Part shown: piece by piece, positions 14,205 through 20,290 of the stretch
How positions within the stretch are numbered: the first letter of the stretch is position 1
How the letters are laid out: every line of letters starts with the position of its first letter
From: an uncultured Planctomycetaceae bacterium
GTDB lineage: Bacteria; Planctomycetota; Planctomycetia; Planctomycetales; Planctomycetaceae
DNA: 20,290 bases
Reading direction: 5' to 3'
Assembly: GCA_937952455.1 (NCBI GenBank)
Contig: CALFYU010000233.1
Location: 1-20,290 of the forward strand
Made by a program: the position numbers and the translations under genes
The notes under the pieces: generated by a model
Told to the model about the DNA's origin: nothing
Database searches by the model: none
Seen by the model: only the letters and a program-made list of their open reading frames with translations

Positions 14205-15101
14205 TTACTTATCTCTCCCGCCGATCACGATCCCCCGCTCGGTCACCTCAAACGGGATGATCGCGTCGTCACACGCACTGCCACGGTGCTTGGCGATGTG
14301 TAGTGCGCGGCCCATGCGGTTTGCTTCGCGGGTCTTGCCCATGTAGATGATCGTATTTGCGTTGGCAAACACGTCTCCCGTATCGATCCGCCGAACGAGC
14401 ATGTCGTCCAACAGCACGTCGTGCGTGGTATACAGCAACACGCAGGCGACGTCGGCATGGCGGTAGCGATGCCGCTCGACTTCGTCGGCATTGGCGCGGA
14501 ATTGTTCTCGAAACAAGTCGCGGGCCACCCAGTCGTCGTCCTTGTGCAGGATCTGGTGGTAGACGTAGTCGAACGTGTCGAATTGAAACGAATCGCTGGC
14601 CTTGACAGTCGGTTCAACGCCGTCGATGACGCACCGCCGGACCCCGTGCACGAAGTTACCGTAGAAAAACCGGATACACATTTGCAGCTTTTTCAATAGT
14701 TCAAGCTTCCAGGCCCGCCAATCGTCGAATTCCAAGTCGCCCCGAGTCACGCGGCGGCCGTTGCGGGCGAAGATGTGCAGATAGTCCCGCCGCGCGACCT
14801 CGCGATTCCAGACATCGCTGGGATGCACCTCCTCACCGGGCGGTTGGAATGATAGTTCCCAATCAAACAGCCGGCTGGCATAGTCGTCCTGGTTCTGGGA
14901 ATCGCCGCGCGTCGTCATATCGAAAATGATTCCCGGCTCCCCCTCCTGTTCGACACCGTGATGGGCGAACTGCAGGCCGAGTTGTGTTTTTCCGATCCCG
15001 GTGGCGCCGGCGACAACGGTCAATGTGCCGGGTATCAATCCGCCCCCCAACGCGTCATCGAGTGCGAGGATTCCGGTCTGAATGCGTTGGTGAGATGTCA
15101 T
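14205..15101 (-). CDS. RecA-fold ATPase of the KaiC/RadA-like family, single domain
   Basis: The product has 298 residues from ATG 15101 (the frame reaches a TTG at 15107). The N-terminus TGILALDDALGGGLIPGTLTVVAG is the KaiC-family lead-in to Walker A at 32-39 (GATGIGKT). A Walker B-like strand CVIDGVEP follows the middle section, and ADVACVLLYTTHD and NTIIYMGKT are later core strands. KaiC-like single-domain ATPases (GvpD/Rad55/KaiC superfamily) often act as signalling or regulatory ATPases; there is no second RecA domain and no kaiA/kaiB here, so it is not a circadian KaiC. A soluble cytoplasmic protein is expected. The gene starts 63 nt after the stop of the large surface protein and may be co-transcribed with it. 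Its function is unknown. Confidence 0.85.
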   Translation of the reverse strand: MTSHQRIQTGILALDDALGGGLIPGTLTVVAGATGIGKTQLGLQFAHHGVEQEGEPGIIFDMTTRGDSQNQDDYASRLFDWELSFQPPGEEVHPSDVWNREVARRDYLHIFARNGRRVTRGDLEFDDWRAWKLELLKKLQMCIRFFYGNFVHGVRRCVIDGVEPTVKASDSFQFDTFDYVYHQILHKDDDWVARDLFREQFRANADEVERHRYRHADVACVLLYTTHDVLLDDMLVRRIDTGDVFANANTIIYMGKTREANRMGRALHIAKHRGSACDDAIIPFEVTERGIVIGGRDK

Positions 15102-15164
15102 GGGCAAGAAGATTTCGATCAGAGTCGCATTGGTCCGCGTTTGCGACGGCGGTGACTTCCGTAC

Positions 15165-18100
15165 CTATTCGACGAAGGTGAATTCTTTAAGCGTGAATAA
15201 GACATGGCATAAGTCGGACCACGCCCGCCCATCCTGGGCAGCTGCTTCGTCGGAAATGCCGTACGCGGCGGACTGCGACCTTAAGAAATCCTCCGCCGCG
15301 GAAATTTCCGCGTCACTCGGCGGGCGGGCATAGGCTTGTTCGTACATCATGCCGATCCGCCGGCGGGCGTCCGGCTCTGCTTCAATGAGCCGCTGGGCCC
15401 ACAACTCCGCTTGCTGTTTCACGAACGGATCGTTCATTAGGATCAGGGCTTGGGCCGGGACGTTGGACTCCGTACGGCGGCCGACCGTGCTAAAGGGGGT
15501 CGGCGTGTCGAACGCCAGCATCATCGGCGAGAGGAAATTGCGATTTATGCGGATGTAAATACTCCGCCGACCGTTTCCATCGAGCGGACCGTTCTCCTTG
15601 GGTCGCCCGCGGCCTTCCATGAATGAGGTGAGATGCACGGGGATACTCGGGCCGAACGGCTGCGGATCAAGCCGTCCGGAGATCGTGAGGATTGCATCGC
15701 GAATCGCCTCACCCTCAAGCCGGTGCATCCGCATGCGGTGCAGCAGCAGGTTCTCTGGATCTGCCTCTTCCGCGGCCCGATCGCCGACGCGGCTGGACAT
15801 TTGATAGGTTTGCGACAAAACCAACCGGCGTATCAACCGCTTGATCGACCAGCCGTCCTGCATAAATTCCAGGGCAAGATAATCCAGAAGTTGCGGATGC
15901 GTCGGACGCTGTCCCAACACGCCGAAGTTATCCACCGAGGCGACAATCCCCCGGCCGAACAGGTGATGCCAAACGCGATTGACGATCACTCGCGCCGTGA
16001 GCGGATTCTTTGGGTCGACAATCTGCTCCGCCAGTTCCAGCCGCCCGCAGGTTTCGGGAATCGGCGGTTGATCGGGACCGGCGATCACTTCCAGAAACTG
16101 CCGCGGCGCCACGTCGCCCAGTTTTTTGTGACTCCCGCGAATGTGTATCCGCTCGTCTTCCGGCGAGCCTGCGGCCAGCGCCAATGCTTTTATGGGCGCA
16201 GGAACCTGAGCAGCGCGATCTTGCCAAGTCTTTATGCTTGCAGCTAACGGCTCGCTGGTAGCATCGACCAATTGTCGCGAGATCGCCCAGCGCAACAGCC
16301 GCGTATCGTGAACCGTCGCTTGACCGGCATGCCAGTTCTTCAGTGCAAGCTGAAGGCGCTCCGCGACGGCGGCGCACAACGCGTCGACTGAATTGACGGC
16401 GTCGTCCGCAAGCACCTCAACCAATTGGGGATCGGGGACATCCCTTGGACGCGGTCCGCCGTTTCCGAAGCGGATTTCATCGACGGCGACAAACCCGTCG
16501 CCATCGTCGACCAGTTCAATATAGGCGTTGTGCCCCACATATTTGCTCGTATCCTGCGTGTGCCAGACGTAACGGCCGTCGGTGTCGACTTTGATCTTCA
16601 TGCCGGTGAATAACAACTGGCTGAACTCGTTCATGAAGTAGCCGTCGATCACCAACCGAATCTCCGCCCCACGTCCGGCCATGCGGTAGAAGATTTGATT
16701 GCCCGTGATCGTAAACGTCGGCGACCGTAACGCTCCCTGCAATCTGCCCGCGATTTGTCCGCTGTGAGCGACACCGGCCGGCACGGGTGTCGCCGTCGCG
16801 GTTGTCACGTCGCATTGCTGCTCCTGCGTGGGACCGGTCCCAAAGGCGTTCCCGGTGACGAACCAATCGCCGTAGTCGCCCGCTGAGAAATCGGCGAACA
16901 ACGTCGTTGCGGCGCACGCCTTGCTCGCGGCTGTTTCCGCCGCTGCCAGTTCGCTCGCCGCCGCCTGTTTCCATTCGTCAAACGCTATCGGCGGTTGGTT
17001 TTGTAGTCCGCGGACGAGCGACTTCAAGACAAATTCGGAGTCCGCCGGTCGGTCCTTTTCAGTCGGCTTGAGCGCCTCGACCCAACGGTGAAGCTTCGCC
17101 GGATCAAGTCCCCGCTCACCGGCGAAGGCATCGATTGCTGGTGCGGGATTGGTTTGCAAGAATTCCAGTGCCGCTTGGAGAGAAACAGTGAAATCATCGG
17201 CAACCTCGGCCGAGGGTTGCGGGATGGCGGCCGCGAATTCTGTATCCATTTCGCCGCGCACCCTGCCCAGCTCGTGGGCCGCTTCCGCAATGCGTCCGTG
17301 CGGGTCCAACAGCGCTTCATCGCGGCGCGAGCTTTGCAGGAAACCGGCCAGCGAATAGTAATCCCGTGTCGTGATCGGGTCGAACTTGTGGTCGTGGCAA
17401 CGGGCACAGGCCACAGTGACGCCCAGAAACGCCTTGGACATCACGTCGATCTGATTGTCGATCCGTCCCGCTTCGTCGCCGCGGACGTCGACCGGGGCGT
17501 GCGTCGCTTCGCCCAAATACCAGAACCCCGTGCCGAGGATCGACTCGTTGTATTGTTCCTCCGGGTTCAGCCGCGGTGCGGGCAACAGATCGCCGGCAAT
17601 GTGTTCGCGGACGAAGTCGTTGTAGGGAACATCGGCGTTCAACGCGCGAATCACGTAGTCGCGGTACCGCCAGGCATGATGGAGGGGATAGTCGAACTCG
17701 TGCCCGTGCGATTCGGCATAGCGCACCAAATCGAGCCAATGCCGGCCCCACCGCTCACCAAAATGCGGCGAGGCTAACAACCGGTCGACCAATCGTACCA
17801 CCGCTTGTGGCGAATCGTCGTTGACGAACGCCTCCACTTCCGCCGGCGAAGGGGGGAGTCCGATCAGTGCGAAATGCAGCCGGCGAATCAGTGCACGCCG
17901 ATCCGCCGGCTCTGCGGGTTTCAGACCTTTGGCCTCCAACTTGGCCAGAATGAACCGGTCGGTTGCCGAAAGCGGCCAGGCGGCGTCGGTGACGACCGGC
18001 GGATCGGATTTTTGAAGTGGTTGAAACGACCAATGCTTGGCCCGCTCGGCGAGGTTGAAGTCGTCGCTCTTGACCGATTCAGGTGTCTCCTCCGCCGGCC

Positions 18101-18512
18101 AAGGTGCCCCCATTTCGATCCAACGGGTCAAATCGGCGATGACCTCCTCGGGAAGCTTGCCGCCGGGAGGCATTTGGTAACCGTCGTCGCCATAGCGGAT
18201 CGCTTCGATCAACAGACTCTCATCGGGCCGCCCCGGCACGATCGCTTCCCCGGTGTCGCCCCCATCCAGCATCCCCCTGCGGGAATCGAGTCGCAGCGCC
18301 CCTTTTTGCTTGTCTGGCCCGTGACATTTGTAACAATGCGTCGCCAGCGCGGGACGGATCTTCTTCTCGAAAAACTCCAGTTCCGCCGCTGTCGGCTTCT
18401 CGGCCAAACAGGGATGCGCACCCGCGCAGAGAACTGCGACCAGCAGCATCCCGCAGCGGAACCCTCGCGCAAGAGAGCGGCGTCGAGCTAGATTTCGGGT
18501 CAGCGATTTCAT
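15165..18512 (-). CDS. Planctomycete PSCyt1-DUF1549-DUF1553 surface protein with central jelly-roll-like insert
   Basis: The 1,115-residue protein has a long, arginine-rich signal sequence ending near PCLA (about 37). A cytochrome c-type domain (PSCyt1) follows: C60-x2-C63-H64 with a likely axial Met114 (YQMPPGG). DUF1549 (PSCyt2) spans about 175-385, including a second CxxCH, C369-A-R-C372-H373, in the family's usual CARCHDHKFDPI. DUF1553 (PSD1) spans about 820-1085. Between them, residues 538-686 form a beta-rich segment (FADFSAGDYGDWFV ... DEIRFGNGG) resembling a carbohydrate-binding jelly roll. The family is typical of planctomycetes and probably acts in the periplasm in redox or polysaccharide processing; its chemistry is unknown. 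Usually a DUF1501 gene follows; here none does. Confidence 0.93.
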   Translation of the reverse strand: MKSLTRNLARRRSLARGFRCGMLLVAVLCAGAHPCLAEKPTAAELEFFEKKIRPALATHCYKCHGPDKQKGALRLDSRRGMLDGGDTGEAIVPGRPDESLLIEAIRYGDDGYQMPPGGKLPEEVIADLTRWIEMGAPWPAEETPESVKSDDFNLAERAKHWSFQPLQKSDPPVVTDAAWPLSATDRFILAKLEAKGLKPAEPADRRALIRRLHFALIGLPPSPAEVEAFVNDDSPQAVVRLVDRLLASPHFGERWGRHWLDLVRYAESHGHEFDYPLHHAWRYRDYVIRALNADVPYNDFVREHIAGDLLPAPRLNPEEQYNESILGTGFWYLGEATHAPVDVRGDEAGRIDNQIDVMSKAFLGVTVACARCHDHKFDPITTRDYYSLAGFLQSSRRDEALLDPHGRIAEAAHELGRVRGEMDTEFAAAIPQPSAEVADDFTVSLQAALEFLQTNPAPAIDAFAGERGLDPAKLHRWVEALKPTEKDRPADSEFVLKSLVRGLQNQPPIAFDEWKQAAASELAAAETAASKACAATTLFADFSAGDYGDWFVTGNAFGTGPTQEQQCDVTTATATPVPAGVAHSGQIAGRLQGALRSPTFTITGNQIFYRMAGRGAEIRLVIDGYFMNEFSQLLFTGMKIKVDTDGRYVWHTQDTSKYVGHNAYIELVDDGDGFVAVDEIRFGNGGPRPRDVPDPQLVEVLADDAVNSVDALCAAVAERLQLALKNWHAGQATVHDTRLLRWAISRQLVDATSEPLAASIKTWQDRAAQVPAPIKALALAAGSPEDERIHIRGSHKKLGDVAPRQFLEVIAGPDQPPIPETCGRLELAEQIVDPKNPLTARVIVNRVWHHLFGRGIVASVDNFGVLGQRPTHPQLLDYLALEFMQDGWSIKRLIRRLVLSQTYQMSSRVGDRAAEEADPENLLLHRMRMHRLEGEAIRDAILTISGRLDPQPFGPSIPVHLTSFMEGRGRPKENGPLDGNGRRSIYIRINRNFLSPMMLAFDTPTPFSTVGRRTESNVPAQALILMNDPFVKQQAELWAQRLIEAEPDARRRIGMMYEQAYARPPSDAEISAAEDFLRSQSAAYGISDEAAAQDGRAWSDLCHVLFTLKEFTFVE

Positions 18513-18666
18513 GCGTGAGTTCGTGCCGAGCCAGGGTCGCGGCGGGAAACGGGGCGGGAATTTCGATCAGCACCGCCAGGAAAAACGGTGCCAAATTCAA
18601 TTATCAGCTTTGGCCGACAGGCCCGTCAATGTTTAGGCCCTGATCCTCGGGGAATTGGCCGGGAGA

Positions 18667-19920
18667 ATGCAGTGTTCGCCGGAAAATCATTCGCCATCCG
18701 CCGCAAAACCGTGTTACGATGTGACCGATCACCTTGCGCCCCTGGAAGTGATTTACCACGTGACCGACATCCTCGAAGACGACGAACAACTGCTCGACGC
18801 GCTCCGGCTAAATCTCGTTCCCGGGGTCGGCCCGCGGTTGCATCAACTGTTGCTGGAGCGATTTGGGACGCCCGGAGCAGTCCTGGCTGCGCCGCCCGAT
18901 ATGCTGCAGGCCGTGCCGGGAATCGGCCCCAAAGTTGCGGCGGCGCTGTTTGAAGCGCGCCGTAGCGACGCGGGCGAATTGGTTATCGCCCGGTGCCGGC
19001 AGCGAGGCGTGCGGTTATTGGCCCCGCATCGCGACGACTATCCCCGCCTGCTCCGCGAGATTCCCGATCCCCCGGCGGTGCTCTATTGCCGCGGACGCTT
19101 CGAGCCGCGCGACGCGCTGGCGATTTCGATCGTCGGTTCGCGAAGCTGCACTCCCTATGGCCGCCGACAAGCGGAAAAACTGGCCGGGGGTTTGGCCCGG
19201 GCGGGGATCACAGTCGTCAGCGGGTTGGCGCGGGGGATCGACGGGTTCGCCCATCGCGGCGCCCTGCAGGCCGGAGGCCGCACGGTGGCGGTGCTCGCCA
19301 CGGGGGTGGACGAAATTTACCCCGCCGAGCACGACAACCTCGCCCAGGACGTGGCGGCGCACGGCGCACTCGTCAGCGAATCGCCGCTGGGCCAAAAGCC
19401 GCTGGCGGGATTGTTTCCGCAGCGAAATCGGATCATTAGCGGCCTGTCGTTGGGGGTGATCGTCGTCGAAGCCTCGCGCAAGAGCGGGGCGCTGCACACC
19501 GCACGGCACGCCATGGAACAGGGGCGGGAGGTCTTCGCCGTACCGGGGCGGATCGATACGCCGGCTGCCGGTGGATGCCACGACCTGATCCGCGACGGAG
19601 CAAAGCTCGTCACCGGCGTCGACGACGTCCTGGAAGAACTCGGTCCCCTGACCGAACCGGTCACCGTTCCCCCGCCGCAAACCGCTCCAGGACCAACAGG
19701 CAACGGCGAGGCGCCTGCCGAAGTCCACAGCCCGCGGGAACTCTCACTGAGCGACCAGGAACGGCGAATATTGAGTCTGATTCCCAAAGAGCCGGTGCAC
19801 GTCGACGAGATTCTCCGCGGCGCCGACATCGAACATTCCCGCATCCTGTCGACGTTGACCGTTTTGGAGATGAAACGCATGGTGCGGCGTTTCCCGGGCG
19901 GGAACTATTGCCGGAGTTGA
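18667..19920 (+). CDS. dprA: DNA-processing protein DprA (Smf)
   Basis: DprA binds incoming single-stranded DNA and loads RecA during natural transformation. The product is about 417 residues. An N-terminal helix-hairpin-helix region has LVPGVGPRL and VPGIGPKVA. The DprA Rossmann-type domain follows: SIVGSRSCTPYGRRQA, VVSGLARGIDGFAHRGAL, TVAVLATGVDEIYPAEH, FPQRNRIISGLS, VVEASRKSGALHTARHAMEQGREVFAVPG and GCHDLIRDGAKLV. A C-terminal winged-helix follows (about 360-415, LSDQERRILSLIPKEPVHVDEIL). The start is uncertain: TTG 18655, ATG 18667 and GTG 18721 are all in frame; family members begin close to DDEQLLDALRLNLVPG, so 18721 is also plausible. It is divergent from the surface protein gene and stands alone. 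Confidence 0.95.
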   Translation: MQCSPENHSPSAAKPCYDVTDHLAPLEVIYHVTDILEDDEQLLDALRLNLVPGVGPRLHQLLLERFGTPGAVLAAPPDMLQAVPGIGPKVAAALFEARRSDAGELVIARCRQRGVRLLAPHRDDYPRLLREIPDPPAVLYCRGRFEPRDALAISIVGSRSCTPYGRRQAEKLAGGLARAGITVVSGLARGIDGFAHRGALQAGGRTVAVLATGVDEIYPAEHDNLAQDVAAHGALVSESPLGQKPLAGLFPQRNRIISGLSLGVIVVEASRKSGALHTARHAMEQGREVFAVPGRIDTPAAGGCHDLIRDGAKLVTGVDDVLEELGPLTEPVTVPPPQTAPGPTGNGEAPAEVHSPRELSLSDQERRILSLIPKEPVHVDEILRGADIEHSRILSTLTVLEMKRMVRRFPGGNYCRS

Positions 19921-19944
19921 GCAATCGCGATTTCGGACGTAGAA

Positions 19945-20142
19945 TTGAGTCGCATCTCGCCACTTTGTTCCCCCGTTCCCGAACGAAAGTCTTCAGGAAC
20001 ATATCGAAGCGGAGGTCCGCTTCGCACGCATTTCACGGAATCGCAATTCGCTTGCAAACGATGTTCGCCCTTGTCCAACCATCCCGGCGGGCGGCGGTGT
20101 CTTTGGTGCGGAAAATCAGATAATTCCGGTCATTTCTCATAG
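19945..20142 (+). CDS. Possible small zinc-ribbon ORF (uncertain)
   Basis: A 65-codon frame opening at a TTG contains FACKRC followed 12 residues later by CLWCGK, a C-x2-C-x12-C-x2-C spacing typical of zinc ribbons. There is no ATG and no clear ribosome binding site, and the first half is crossed by a hairpin (20005-20024). It may be a chance frame or a decayed remnant. The rest of 19921-20290 shows only the hairpin, a promoter candidate and an ATG at 20254 that stays open to the window edge for 12 codons without recognisable features. Confidence 0.2.
   Translation: MSRISPLCSPVPERKSSGTYRSGGPLRTHFTESQFACKRCSPLSNHPGGRRCLWCGKSDNSGHFS
20005..20024. repeat. Perfect 9-bp hairpin downstream of dprA
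   Basis: CGAAGCGGA (20005-20013) and TCCGCTTCG (20016-20024) are separated by GG. It lies 85 nt after the dprA stop, without a T-run, and may be a 3'-end structure or a short dispersed palindrome. Confidence 0.5.
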
Positions 20143-20150
20143 CCATCGGC

Positions 20151-20179
20151 GTTGAGCAGTTGACTGCCGTGTACTAGGA
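20151..20179 (+). promoter_or_regulatory. Candidate promoter near the right edge
   Basis: TTGAGC (20151-20156) and TAGGAT (20174-20179), each 4 of 6 consensus positions, are separated by 17 nt. They could serve a gene starting beyond or near the window edge. Consensus matching only. Confidence 0.25.
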
Positions 20180-20290
20180 TGGTGGCCGATTTGACGGCAT
20201 GACCGCGGGGTCCCGGTCCGAGATCAGTCGAAAAAATCCTGGCGCCGAGGTTCATGAATGGCGAAACTAGGGTAAGACACAGTTCTGTTG

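Noticed and set aside
14205..15101. Circadian clock KaiC
   Set aside because: Only one RecA-like domain and no kaiA or kaiB; only superfamily membership is supported.
20254..20290. Start of a gene at ATG 20254 running off the right edge
   Set aside because: Only 12 codons, poor ribosome-binding-site spacing and no recognisable N-terminus.

Overview
The window looks like chromosomal DNA of a planctomycete (Planctomycetota, probably Planctomycetaceae-like). The strongest marker is a 1,115-residue surface protein at 15165-18512 with the PSCyt1-DUF1549-DUF1553 architecture that is expanded in this phylum. A secreted FAD-dependent oxidoreductase joined to a sialidase-like domain, generally high GC, sparse operons and many long intergenic gaps fit the same picture. 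No species can be named from the sequence alone.

Layout. 1-2000 (minus strand): nrdR, overlapping by 4 bp a triple-VanZ membrane protein, followed by the first 15 codons of a quinone oxidoreductase-like gene leaving the window. 2000-2925: a gap with terminator-like structure, a small SH3/KOW-like protein gene, and a hairpin-array repeat (copy A). 2926-5659: FAD oxidoreductase plus sialidase-like propeller, interrupted by an apparent +1 frameshift near 5140. 5660-6592: an AT-richer island with a two-pore-helix-type potassium channel gene. 6732-7754: L-threonine 3-dehydrogenase. 7755-8366: a non-coding stretch with a long imperfect inverted repeat that encloses hairpin-array copy B. 8367-10364: a YfcE-like phosphoesterase, tadA, a His-rich lipoprotein and a clear intrinsic terminator. 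10363-12161: an MFS transporter on the minus strand, then a non-coding stretch with structured elements and a 182-bp MITE-like inverted repeat. 12162-13961: an HpcH/HpaI-type aldolase, a third hairpin cluster, and an uncharacterised minus-strand gene. 14205-18512 (minus): a KaiC-like RecA-fold ATPase and the PSCyt1/DUF1549/DUF1553 protein. 18667-19920: dprA. The final 370 bases hold no secure gene.

Most genes are single transcription units. The only tight coupling is nrdR-vanZ. Housekeeping genes (nrdR, tdh, tadA, dprA) are mixed with planctomycete-specific envelope proteins, so no single pathway unites the window.

The most unusual content is non-coding. Copies A and B share one architecture: an outer GGGTGGC/GCCACCC inverted repeat enclosing a series of small perfect hairpins. 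Nearly all of these have GNA triloops on the top strand in the left half and on the bottom strand in the right half. This suggests an interspersed element that folds as single-stranded DNA or RNA. Two other inverted-repeat elements (7763-8138 and 11782-11963) look like MITE-type sequences.
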